22,890 bases of DNA, from assembly GCA_023405135.1 (NCBI GenBank), contig JAEXYZ010000098.1:1-22890 (forward strand). Direction: 5' to 3'. Source of the stretch: Bacillota bacterium (lineage in GTDB: Bacteria; Bacillota; Bacilli; Bacillales_A; Planococcaceae). Below, in pieces: positions 6,128-13,508 of this stretch. The position numbers were made by a program, and so were the translations under genes. The first letter of the stretch is position 1; each line of letters opens with the position of its first letter. Below the pieces are notes generated by a model, which saw only the letters and a list, made by a program, of their open reading frames with translations, made no database searches and was not told the origin of the DNA.

Positions 6128-7451
6128 TTAAAGAATTTCTATTCCCTTTTCATTCAGTTCATTTCCATTTTTTCTTAAAATCTCTGTGGATTTAATAGAC
6201 TTAGTTCTAAGAATATAAATAAAAAGCCCGAGAGATAACCATATACATCCTGTAAAAAAACCTGCCCCTCCGACTGGGACTAATAAACAAATGCAAATGA
6301 TTAAAGCAATTGCTGGTAAGACTGGATAAAATGGTGTTGTAAATTGGGAAACCCTTTTTTCAATAGTTGATTTTTTCCTTGATATAAAAAATGCAATCAA
6401 CGTAAAAATAAACGTAATTAAATATAAAAAGCCTGTTGCATTTACTGCAATATTAATTGAACTAACGAGCGTAAAAAGGATTTGAATACTCACTCCTAAA
6501 ACAATCGCCCAAATAGAGTTTGTAATTTTGGATGAACAGTACCAATTTGCTTTGGCAAAAAACCGTTTCTCCCCATTGCAAATGCCGTTCTAGAAATTGA
6601 GATGATAAACGCATTACAAGTCGCAGGTAGGGCAATTACAATAATAATACTAACGATAGTTGGGCCATAACTTCCTAGAAACTGTTCACTGGCCAATGCT
6701 ACAGGAACTTTCGACACTCCCAATTCCTGCCAGGGAACAACGCCTGTTGAAACGAATAACAGACCAGAGTATAGAATGAGCACAATCACGATTGAGGAGA
6801 AAATAGATTTAGGAATTGTTTTACTGGGGTTTTTCATCTCTTCCCTAGCATCTACAATAACATCCCGCCCAACCATTGATAGGAAGCCAACCAATGCTGC
6901 AGCAAGTATCCCGTCAAAACCATTAGGAGCAAAAGGTGTATAGAACGAATAATTAACATGACCAATACCTAAGGCAAAAACAGAATAAGAACAACGATCA
7001 CTACAATTACAATCACAACCTGAATAATCCCACTTAACTTAATTCCTAATACATTTAAAAAACCTAGAATAATGAGCAACATAATAGCACTTAGCATAGG
7101 GGGAGTACCTGTCAAAGAATATAGATAGTTTCCAACCCCTTGAGAAACGAAACTGCTTGCCGTAAGCCAAGCACCCCAATACGCCCATCTAATCATTGTT
7201 CCAAAAAATGATCCCATTGTTTGTGTAACGTATTCATAGGCTCCACCTGCTCTCGGGTATTTAGATGCTAATTCTGCATAGCATAGTCCTAGTAAAATTT
7301 CTAAAATTGCTGCAATAACAAAAGCAAGCATTACGGCAGGTCCCGCTTTTTCTGCAGCGACCCCACTAAGGACAAAGATTCCCGCACCAACCATAGCACC
7401 TGTTCCCAAAGAAGTCGCTTCTTTCTACCCTAACTCTCTTTTTAGGTTCAT
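6128..7451 (-). pseudogene. APC-family amino acid permease, broken by a nonsense codon and two frameshifts
   Basis: Joined across frames, the region encodes a complete APC-superfamily permease resembling the YfnA/cationic amino acid group. The product would have about 12 membrane spans, with GTGAMVGAGIFVLSG in span 1, YPRAGGAYEYV in the span 3 region and GRDVIVDAREEMKNPSKTIP between later spans. Such proteins import amino acids with protons. The original start is intact (AGGAGA before ATG 7449-7451), but codon 9 is TAG (7425-7427) where a leucine TTG is expected. A base is missing in the run at 6976-6980 (LILF then LGIGHVNYSF in another frame), and another is missing near 6519-6522 (HPKLQT then IWAIVLG). 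No single fragment could make a working carrier. It was the last gene of a four-gene operon in which every gene is damaged. Confidence 0.88.
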
Positions 7452-7473
7452 AGGATTCTCCTTTTCTTAGAAA

Positions 7474-7569
7474 CTAAAACTCAGTAACTTCACCAGACCT
7501 TTCAATAAAGCTCCATTTTTTCTGGTCTACAATCCATTATTTCTTAGGTCGTACAATACCGTTAATGTC
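7474..7569 (-). pseudogene. 3' tail of an unidentified gene fused to the truncated FGE gene
   Basis: Directly after the premature end of the FGE-like gene, another frame reads DINGIVRPKK, a stop, then WIVDQKKWSFIERSGEVTEF and a TAG at 7474-7476. The residue composition and a clean end shortly before the permease start suggest the last ~30 codons of a lost gene, itself carrying an internal TAA. A deletion that joined the front of one gene to the back of another explains it. The family is not recognised. Confidence 0.35.
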
Positions 7570-7939
7570 ACTGCGCCTCTGTAGGTAAGGTTTTTCCTAA
7601 AAAAGTAGCAAATGCTAAAGCCTCCCACCAGCTTACACCTGTTACCGGATGATCAACTTGATTAAAAAACTCATCGAACCAATAATTTGGATATGTGATA
7701 TTATTCTCCTTGATATAATCCCAGCCATCTGGTGTCCAAAAATCTGGATTTATATATCCACCTTCTTCGACAAATACTTTGAACTGTTTATTTGTTACCG
7801 GAGCTTTATCAATGGCAAACGAGTCTAACCTAACTAATTTTATGGGCTGTTCGTCTGGACACTCTTTACTACCTCGATAAAACACACCACTTGGTATAAC
7901 TATCATATTTTCTATCTGTTTTCCCAATTGATTTTCCAT
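7568..7939 (-). pseudogene. Formylglycine-generating-enzyme (SUMF1) domain protein, C-terminally truncated
   Basis: The preserved part matches the start of FGE-sulfatase/SUMF1-type domains: M(I/V)IPSGVFYRGS near the beginning, then VTNKQFKVFVEEGGY, then HPVTGVSWWEALAFATFLGKTLPTEAQ. In intact members LPTEAxWEYAAR follows, leading to the catalytic region; here a TGA comes right after LPTEAQ, so about half the domain, including the expected active cysteines, is missing. Family members convert a Cys to formylglycine or act as iron-dependent C-S bond enzymes. Two starts are possible. ATG 7952-7954 overlaps the ancestral stop of the DUF2000 gene (TAATG), while ATG 7937-7939 has GGGGGA seven bases before it and is preferred. 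The product is surely inactive. Confidence 0.8.
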
Positions 7940-7953
7940 ACTAAATTCCCCCA

Positions 7954-8363
7954 TTATTTGAGAAGCCCCATACTCCCAGTTAATTTATTAACCTTTTTCT
8001 TATCTCCATAGCAATTCCCAAATATTCAAGATTTTTTTGAGAGAATGTTGCTATTTTTTCCGTGTACTCCTCATAACATTTAGTGGTTTGTGCTGCGTTA
8101 CTAAAATCCACAACGAATAGTTCAGAAAATTCCTCATTGTACAACTTCTCCCTCAACTCTTTTATTAAAAACGAATCTCCTTTTAAAATAGGAATGGGCG
8201 TCGTTGTTATGCCTACATGAGAATTTCCACTACCATCTTTTACAGATGGCCCAATAATTCCCTTAATTTCATGGCCTAATGTAAGAGATAACACAGCAGC
8301 CGTGTTTGCAATCAACCCTGTTGGTAATTCCGCATCAATAACCATTACACATTTAGTTTCCAT
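7954..8363 (-). pseudogene. DUF2000 family protein with a C-terminal frameshift
   Basis: The N-terminal part fits DUF2000 (related in fold to peptidyl-tRNA hydrolase II): KCVMVIDAELPTGLIANTAA, then GHEIKGIIGPSVKDGSGNSHVGITT and PIPILKGDS. The current frame ends at 7980 after the odd tail EIRKRLIN. Shifting frame at about 8010-8012 restores the family's usual ending (YGDKKKVNKLTGSMGLLK) and a stop at 7954-7956 that overlaps the next gene's first ATG. One base was thus probably lost near 8011. GGGGGA precedes the ATG at 8361-8363. Members often sit beside biosynthesis or transport genes, but no activity is established. The shortened product (127 of about 136 residues) might retain some structure, so loss of function is likely but not certain. 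Confidence 0.78.
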
Positions 8364-8389
8364 AGTTTGTCCCCCGATTTTTCATACTT

Positions 8390-8617
8390 TTAACATAAAG
8401 TTAGTTTTTTACCAAAAACTGACCACAGCATTAAAATGGTACGTGTTGGGGAAATAAACTCAATATCATATTCCTTTACAGCATTTTCTGTAGTTAAACA
8501 GAGATCTACTTCCCCACTCTTCAGTCTTAAAGCAGCCTCACTTGTAGAATTCACAAAATTATCATTCCAACTTAATAAACGATGATTTTGACTTCTAACC
8601 TGATTCTTTACGACCAC
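8390..8617 (-). pseudogene. C-terminal fragment of a periplasmic-binding-fold protein like prephenate dehydratase/BacA
   Basis: 75 codons from a GTG that directly follows a TAG. The text LLSWNDNFVNSTSEAALRLKSGEVDLCLTTENAVKEY then EFISPTRTILMLWSVFG follows the second half of prephenate-dehydratase-type binding domains (as in PheA and the bacilysin enzyme BacA), where N-A-x-A-A, G..D.CLT and W.VFG recur. Intact members have roughly 200 residues; the first two thirds are missing. It begins only 74 bases from the -35 box of a good promoter, which suggests a deletion that removed the 5' part of the first gene of the operon while sparing the promoter. The family call is moderate and the truncation is clear. 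Confidence 0.5.
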
Positions 8618-8690
8618 CTATTACCACCCACTTATTCTGAATAAATTTTAATTCGCAATTTTCAATCATTTTCCTATTTTTAAATTTAGC

Positions 8691-8718
8691 ATGATAAAAT
8701 GGTTAGTATAAGTACCAA
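8691..8718 (-). promoter_or_regulatory. Promoter of the decayed four-gene operon
   Basis: On the minus strand TTGGTA (8713-8718) and TATCAT (8691-8696), 16 bases apart, form a reasonable sigma-A promoter pointing into the operon. The -35 box lies inside the first of two direct repeats. Confidence 0.5.
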
Positions 8719-8747
8719 TTTTTACAATTTATAGTAGTACCAATTTT
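8711..8747. repeat. Two identical 12-bp direct repeats, operator candidate (MocR/GabR style)
   Basis: AGTACCAATTTT occurs at 8711-8722 and 8736-8747, a period of 25 bp, covering and preceding the -35 box. MocR/GabR-type GntR regulators bind ACCA-containing direct repeats in this arrangement. No such regulator gene is present in the window. Confidence 0.5.
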
Positions 8748-8890
8748 AAACTAAAGTAGGAACCTTTAGTAAAATTTTGTCGCCCGCGCTTAGAATGGGT
8801 TATTTAGTGCTCCCGCCTTCCTTAATAGAGCGATGCAAAGATTTAAAATGGTTTCACGATCTCCATACCCATTCATTAGAGCAGCTCGCG

Positions 8891-8995
8891 TTAGCTATTA
8901 TTCACCATTACTACTAGATTTGAAGTTTCGGCATGTGCAAATGTAGGTGCAACAAGTGAAAATATCAGAATAAACGCAAAGAATACTTTCTTCAT
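8891..8995 (-). CDS. Signal peptide with a 12-residue remainder: truncated secreted protein or small peptide
   Basis: AGGAGG lies six bases before the ATG at 8993-8995, an ideal ribosome binding site. The frame encodes a textbook Sec signal peptide (MKK, then a hydrophobic core FFAFILIFSLVAPTFA, cleavage after AHA) and only ETSNLVVMVNNS before TAA at 8891-8893. The start of the mature part resembles exported proteins beginning with a Val/Asn-rich strand, so this is probably the stump of a longer secreted protein. A genuine short secreted peptide is the alternative. No continuation of the protein is evident downstream in any frame; a 28-codon frame at 8790-8876 is not recognisable. Confidence 0.5.
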   Translation of the reverse strand: MKKVFFAFILIFSLVAPTFAHAETSNLVVMVNNS

Positions 8996-9162
8996 ATAAT
9001 ACCTCCTGAGATCATCGAACACTCTAACATTATACCAGTAAAACGATAATATCCATTATTTTCCTGTATTTACATAACACTTTTATACTTTTTAGTTCTT
9101 CAATCCCATTAAACGTCTTTTATTACTTTTTATTTTATATTAACAAATAGCTATTTTAAAAA

Positions 9163-9201
9163 AATGTAGACAAAGGAAATGGAGTTCACTTTGTCTACAT
9201 T
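9163..9201 (-). terminator. Rho-independent terminator of the mnt operon
   Basis: Perfect 13-bp arms AATGTAGACAAAG (9163-9175) and CTTTGTCTACATT (9189-9201). On the minus strand a run of seven T follows. It lies seven bases after the mntR-like stop. Confidence 0.85.
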
Positions 9202-9207
9202 CTAAAA

Positions 9208-9579
9208 TTATTTGACATTATATTTTTTTAAAAAGCTATCAATTTGATTAATTATATCTTGGCTTATTGAACTTTCTATAGTCTTTACTTCACTTTCCAC
9301 AGTATCTTCGTCAACTCCGATAAATCGTAAAAATTGTACTAGCACATTTCTAGTTTCTAGTAGACGTTTGCATACGTCTTCTCCCTTTTCAGTCAGCTTT
9401 ATCGTTTTATATCGTTGAAATTCTATAAAGTCATCATCTTTTAATTTTTTAGCCATTTTCGAAACTGAAGGAACTGAAACTTGTAATGATTTTGCTAAGT
9501 CCGAAACTCGAGTATAACCATCCTCATCCTGATTGCTATAAATCTCTAATAAATACTTTTCTTTATTAGCAGAAATCAA
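9208..9579 (-). CDS. mntR: MntR-like DtxR-family regulator lacking most metal ligands
   Basis: A 123-residue winged-helix regulator that aligns without gaps to B. subtilis MntR (recalled sequence) through residue 106: GYTRVSDLAKSLQV, SVSKMAKKL, LTEKGEDVCKRL, QFLRFIGVDED. MntR represses Mn uptake when loaded with Mn2+. The B. subtilis ligands D8, E11, H77, E99, E102 and H103 correspond here to K8, L11, R77, K99, E102 and S103, so only one remains. The helix-turn-helix is well kept, so DNA binding is plausible, but Mn sensing by the known site is not. The C-terminus is about 19 residues shorter than in MntR. The start is TTG, with AAGGAGG eleven bases before it. It is the last gene of the mntABCD transcript, 24 bases behind mntD. 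It may be constitutive, respond to another cue, or work beside a second, true MntR. Confidence 0.85.
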   Translation of the reverse strand: MISANKEKYLLEIYSNQDEDGYTRVSDLAKSLQVSVPSVSKMAKKLKDDDFIEFQRYKTIKLTEKGEDVCKRLLETRNVLVQFLRFIGVDEDTVESEVKTIESSISQDIINQIDSFLKKYNVK

Positions 9580-9603
9580 TGTCTTTAATACCTCCTTGAC
9601 TTC

Positions 9604-10476
9604 TTATCTCGATATAGATGGCCGAATCCAATTTGAAAGCAAACCATGTCGAGGTGAAAAGATAAAACTAATGAAAAAGAAAATACCTGTTGCTAAAGCC
9701 ATTGAGCCTGAGATGGAAGTATCAATCCACACGGCAAAATAGTATCCTGTTATGGCTGATAGCATACCAAAGATTGCACTTATAAAAATCATTTTAAGTA
9801 AATGATCTGTCCATAAATATGCAGAAGCTGCTGGAGCAATTAACATGGCAACAACCATAATTGCACCCACCGCATCAAAAGCTGCAACGGTTGTAACGGA
9901 TACAAGTGTCATAAACAGATAATGCATTGCGAGCACTGGAATTCCGATACTAGCTGCCAGTGCAGAGTCAAAGGTTGTAATTTTCCATTCCTTATAAAAG
10001 AGCCCGATGATTAGAATGACAATCACTAAAACAATTAATAATATTAATGTAGCAACTGGTATATCACCAACAACTGGTATACGAATGACATTCCAGGGAA
10101 TAAATGCAATTTCACCCATTAAAGCATGTTGAACATCAAGATGTGCATTTCCAACCTTTGTTGCAATTAAAATGACGCCGAGTGCGAAAAGTATTGTAAA
10201 AACTACACCGACTGAAGCTTCATGTTGTACATTTCTTGAATGAAGCAATTGAACGAGAAAAGTTGTAAATATCCCTGCTATTGCAGCCCCAATTAACATG
10301 TGTATACCGCTTAAACTTTGTGTAAGTAAATATGCAACAACAATCCCAAGCAATACAGAATGACTTATCGCATCTGCCATCATAGCCATCCTACGCAAAA
10401 TTAAAAACACACCAACAATCCCACAGGAGATTCCAACGAGTGAAGCCGTCAACAGTATCCATGCTGAATACGTCAT
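9604..10476 (-). CDS. mntD: Manganese ABC transporter permease MntD
   Basis: A 290-residue integral membrane protein of the ABC-3 family (ZnuB/TroD/MntD), with about eight or nine hydrophobic spans. Family features are an early GVFLILRRMAMMADAISHSVLLG segment, which contains the conserved His of the translocation path, and AFDAVGAIMVVAMLIAPAASAYL in the second half. It should pair with MntC to form the channel for Mn2+. Its ATG overlaps the mntC stop by four bases (ATGA) and has AAGGAGGG before it, so the two are translated together. The mntR-like gene follows 24 bases later. Mn rather than Zn specificity is inferred from the MntA sequence and the MntR boxes. Confidence 0.9.
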   Translation of the reverse strand: MTYSAWILLTASLVGISCGIVGVFLILRRMAMMADAISHSVLLGIVVAYLLTQSLSGIHMLIGAAIAGIFTTFLVQLLHSRNVQHEASVGVVFTILFALGVILIATKVGNAHLDVQHALMGEIAFIPWNVIRIPVVGDIPVATLILLIVLVIVILIIGLFYKEWKITTFDSALAASIGIPVLAMHYLFMTLVSVTTVAAFDAVGAIMVVAMLIAPAASAYLWTDHLLKMIFISAIFGMLSAITGYYFAVWIDTSISGSMALATGIFFFISFIFSPRHGLLSNWIRPSISR

Positions 10477-11393
10477 TGTTTTCCCTCCTTTACAATTGAA
10501 GAGGAAAGTAACTGTTCAAATACTTCATTCTTTTTACTTCGGTGAATTAAGTACTCAACAACAATTCCTTTTTTCACCCCGAAAAACAATGATAGTAGAA
10601 ATATGGAACCTGAAGTCAGTACGATAAAGGGTCCTGTTGGCCATCCTGACCCGAGTGCACTAATTGTTGTTCCAATCGTACCTGCAATTCCTCCAAATAT
10701 TCCAGATAACCACATCATTGTTTTAAACGAGTGGGTCCAGTATCTCGCACTAACTGGAGGAATAATAAGTAAAGCTGACATTAAGATAACTCCAACTGCT
10801 TGAATTCCAATAACAATGGTCAAAACTAAAATAAATAGATATATTGAATTCATTCCTTTTAATGAAAGGTTTAAACCCTTTGCAAAGTTTGGATCAAACA
10901 AATATAATTTCCACTCTTTAAAGCCAATTATCACAATTAATATAACAACTGCTGCAAGGATCGATGTTATAATTACGTCCGACCAAATCATCGAAGCAGC
11001 CTGCCCGTAAATAAAACTATCTAATCCCGCTTGATTCCCGTGACTATTGCGATTAACAATAGTTAATAAAACGATCCCTCCACCAAAAAATACTGCTAAA
11101 ATTAACCCCATTGCTGTATCTGAAGTTATTCGCGTAGTTGACTTTATTAATGTTATTAAAAAGGCTCCAAGTAATGCACTAATACTTGCTCCAAGTATTA
11201 ATAGAAAAAAATCTTTTTGTTGAAATATAAGAAAGGCAATAGCAACCCCTGGTAAAGCTGAATGGGACAGTGCGTCACTCATTAAACTTTGCTTCTTCCA
11301 GTAAACTAAACAACCAATTAGGCCAGATGCAAAGCCAAGGAGAAGTGTACTTAATAGTACCCATTGATAGTTGCTAGAGAGTAGAATGGACAA
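10473..11393 (-). CDS. mntC: Manganese ABC transporter permease MntC
   Basis: A 306-residue ABC-3 family permease, paralogous to its neighbour MntD. It has about nine hydrophobic spans, the motif SLMSDALSHSALPGVAIAFL near residues 36-55, and IQAVGVILMSALLIIPPVSARYW near 198-220. A short basic cytoplasmic tail ends the protein. The start is TTG (11391-11393) with GGAGGG in good position, and it lies inside the 3' end of mntB, giving a 20-base overlap; mntD overlaps the other end. Such tight packing implies translational coupling and equal subunit supply. Confidence 0.88.
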   Translation of the reverse strand: MSILLSSNYQWVLLSTLLLGFASGLIGCLVYWKKQSLMSDALSHSALPGVAIAFLIFQQKDFFLLILGASISALLGAFLITLIKSTTRITSDTAMGLILAVFFGGGIVLLTIVNRNSHGNQAGLDSFIYGQAASMIWSDVIITSILAAVVILIVIIGFKEWKLYLFDPNFAKGLNLSLKGMNSIYLFILVLTIVIGIQAVGVILMSALLIIPPVSARYWTHSFKTMMWLSGIFGGIAGTIGTTISALGSGWPTGPFIVLTSGSIFLLSLFFGVKKGIVVEYLIHRSKKNEVFEQLLSSSIVKEGKQ

Positions 11394-12126
11394 TTCCGAT
11401 TCCCTCCTTCAACCAGCGAACTGTTCCTCCGTATGTTCTTTCAATATTTTTAGCTGTAAAAGTGGATTCAATATTGCCATGTGCAATTACAGTTCTGTTT
11501 AAAAATAAAACTTGATCAAAATAATCTTCCACTGTTTGAAGGTCATGATGTACAACTAAAACGGTTTTACCCTCATTTTTTAATTCCTTCAATATTGTCA
11601 TAATCGCTCGTTCTGTTGCAGCATCAACGCCAGCAAGAGGTTCATCCATAAAATATAAATCTGCATTCTGGATTAAAGCTCTTGCTAAAAATACCCTTTG
11701 TTGCTGACCACCTGATAATTCACTAATTTGACGATTTGCATAATCAGCCATTCCTACTTTATTCAAAGCTTCAAGGGCCTTTTCTTTATGGCTTTTCTTC
11801 GGCCACTTTATCCAGCCAATTTGCCCGTACATCCCCATCATTACAACATCTAACGCGTCTGTTGGGAAGTCCCAATCAACAGATCCGCGCTGAGGAACAT
11901 AGCCGATTTTTTCCTTTACACTTTTTAAAGGGGAACCAAAAAATGAAACGCGCCCTGATAAATTTGGATGTAACCCAAGTAATACTTTGATCAATGTTGA
12001 TTTACCTGCGCCATTTGGTCCTACAATACAAGTTAATGAGCCTTGTGGAATCTTAAACGAAACATCTTGAAGAATTATATTTTTTCTATATGCAGCACTT
12101 AACTGTTCCACTTGAAGTACATCCAT
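11374..12126 (-). CDS. mntB: Manganese ABC transporter ATP-binding protein MntB
   Basis: A 250-residue ABC ATPase that powers the MntC/MntD channel. All motifs are intact: Walker A GPNGAGKST (36-44), Q-loop YVPQRGSVDWDFP (77-88; the VDWDFP stretch is typical of Mn/Zn ABC-3 systems), signature LSGGQQQR (137-144), Walker B LYFMDEP (157-163) and the switch HHD (193-195). The ATG at 12124-12126 shares its first base with the last base of the mntA stop (TAATG), and GGGGGTG stands before it. No truncation or unusual residue is visible. Confidence 0.93.
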   Translation of the reverse strand: MDVLQVEQLSAAYRKNIILQDVSFKIPQGSLTCIVGPNGAGKSTLIKVLLGLHPNLSGRVSFFGSPLKSVKEKIGYVPQRGSVDWDFPTDALDVVMMGMYGQIGWIKWPKKSHKEKALEALNKVGMADYANRQISELSGGQQQRVFLARALIQNADLYFMDEPLAGVDAATERAIMTILKELKNEGKTVLVVHHDLQTVEDYFDQVLFLNRTVIAHGNIESTFTAKNIERTYGGTVRWLKEGIGIVHSTL

Positions 12127-13097
12127 TATTTCACACCCCCTGTTAATCCTTGATATATCACATCTACATTTTGTTGATACATGCCAAGATAAGTTCCTTC
12201 ATTAGTTCCGGCTTCACCCATTGCATCAGAGAATAACTCTCCACCTAGCTCAACTTTTAATCCAGCTTTACTTGCTCCTTCAATTACTGCTTGTATGGAA
12301 TTTTGATTTATACTACTTTCCACAAAGACTGCTGGTACTTGCTTTTCGATTAACAAATCAACAGTAGATTGAATATCCGATAAACCAACCTCATCCTCAG
12401 TACTTAAACCTTGTAAACCAACAACCTCTATATCAAACATCCGTCCAAAATAACCGAATGCATCATGTGCTGTTACTAGTACACGTTGCTCTTTTGGAAT
12501 ACTTGATAGTCTTTCTGTAGCATCAGCTTTAAGTTCTTCAATTTTGTTAAAGTAATTCTGCTTATTTTGCTCAAAGTAATCTGCATTTTCAGGTGAATAT
12601 TCCTTTAATAATTCTGTTGCACTATTTAACGCATCTTTCCAAATATCTAGATCAAACCAAATATGAGGATCCGTCGCGCCATTTTCATCTTTTAATAATC
12701 GAGCTTCATCGATTGTCTCACCTACTGCTAACGTAGTTTTCGATTCTTGCAATTTTGTGAAAATCTCACCCATATTCCCTTCAAGATGAAGTCCATTATA
12801 TAAAATGATATCTGCATTTTGGAGTGTCATAATATCCCCTTGGGTTGCCTTGTATAAATGTGGATCAACACCGGGACCCATTAAACTTTTTACTTCAACA
12901 CGATTTCCACCAATAACTTCAATCGGCTCTCCAATTTGGGCAATAGTTGTCACAATTTGGATAGAATCATTTAACGAATCATCTCCGTTTGAAGCATTAT
13001 TCGTTTTCTCTGTTGAACCTTGACATCCTCCTAATATTAAAGCAACAACACCAATGACTATAATTAGCAAAAGAATTAAAAGTCTTAACTTGTTCAT
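12126..13097 (-). CDS. mntA: Manganese-binding lipoprotein MntA (cluster A-I solute-binding protein)
   Basis: A 323-residue lipoprotein that captures Mn2+ outside the membrane and delivers it to MntBCD. The N-terminus has a hydrophobic core ending in the lipobox LGGC (Cys about 25). Ligands expected for PsaA/MntA-type proteins are present: His in GVDPHLYKA (about residue 80), His in DPHIWFD (about 145), Glu in GLSTEDE (about 234) and Asp in FSDAMG (about 291). The text is very close to B. subtilis MntA (LMGPGVDPHLYKA, VTAHDAFGYFG, GLQGLST, FVESS). No His-rich loop typical of Zn-binding ZnuA is seen, which favours Mn. The frame begins one ATG earlier (13103), but GGAGG abuts that codon; the ATG at 13095-13097 is six bases behind GGAGG and is preferred. 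First gene of the operon. Confidence 0.93.
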   Translation of the reverse strand: MNKLRLLILLLIIVIGVVALILGGCQGSTEKTNNASNGDDSLNDSIQIVTTIAQIGEPIEVIGGNRVEVKSLMGPGVDPHLYKATQGDIMTLQNADIILYNGLHLEGNMGEIFTKLQESKTTLAVGETIDEARLLKDENGATDPHIWFDLDIWKDALNSATELLKEYSPENADYFEQNKQNYFNKIEELKADATERLSSIPKEQRVLVTAHDAFGYFGRMFDIEVVGLQGLSTEDEVGLSDIQSTVDLLIEKQVPAVFVESSINQNSIQAVIEGASKAGLKVELGGELFSDAMGEAGTNEGTYLGMYQQNVDVIYQGLTGGVK

Positions 13098-13126
13098 TTT
13101 CATCCTCCTTGGTTTAAGTCACAAAA

Positions 13127-13142
13127 GTTGCCTTAGGGAAAC
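13127..13142. promoter_or_regulatory. MntR box 1 in the mntA leader
   Basis: GTTGCCTTAGGGAAAC differs at two of 16 positions from the B. subtilis MntR box TTTGCCTTAAGGAAAC (known from mntA/mntH). It lies about 30 bases before the mntA start, downstream of the best promoter, as a roadblock-type site. Confidence 0.75.
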
Positions 13143-13199
13143 TTTTTGCTTAAAAAAATATAATTAACAATAGGACAGGTATTTCCCTTTTGACAAAAT

Positions 13200-13215
13200 G
13201 TTTCTTTAAGGAAAA
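13200..13215. promoter_or_regulatory. MntR box 2 at the mntA promoter
   Basis: Read on the minus strand, TTTTCCTTAAAGAAAC matches 14 of 16 positions of the MntR box. It abuts and slightly overlaps the -10 hexamer at 13214-13219, a classical repressor position. A weaker third match (10 of 16) lies at 13219-13234. Confidence 0.65.
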
Positions 13216-13242
13216 TTTAATGCCTGAGGGAAGTATTGTCAA
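13214..13242 (-). promoter_or_regulatory. Promoter of mntABCD-mntR
   Basis: A perfect TTGACA (13237-13242 read on the minus strand), a 17-base spacer and TAAATT (13214-13219). The leader to the mntA start is about 110 bases long and contains MntR box 1. Confidence 0.65.
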
Positions 13243-13408
13243 TACAATTTTTTCAAATTTTAAACTTCCATAATAAGTTGCTCTACCTTTTCTACAATGA
13301 AAATGCATTTGAAGGGGCATTTGTACCTCTTTTTTATCTGGTACTTTGCCTTCAGTACAATATATAGTAACGAGAATACGCAATACTTATTAAGTTACTA
13401 AGAAAAAT

Positions 13409-13448
13409 AAGAGGGTATTCAGAAAAAATTTTTTCTGGACACACTCTT
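13409..13448 (-). terminator. Rho-independent terminator of the GNAT gene
   Basis: Long arms at 13409-13428 and 13429-13448 (ending AGAAAAAA/TTTTTTCT) with a few wobbles. The sequence TTATTTTTC follows on the minus strand. It lies 60 bases after the GNAT stop. Confidence 0.65.
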
Positions 13449-13508
13449 ACTATTGGTTACTTATTTAGAGGGATTAAGGGTTGGTTTATAGTTTAAAGCT
13501 AGTTTTAA

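Noticed and set aside
8790..8876. Minus-strand 28-codon frame MNGYGDRETILNLCIALLRK
   Set aside because: Protein-like and possibly a relic, but it has no ribosome binding site and cannot be linked to the signal-peptide ORF or to a family.
13150..13383. Minus-strand 77-codon frame upstream of mntA
   Set aside because: It spans the mntA promoter and an MntR box, lacks a ribosome binding site and resembles no family.
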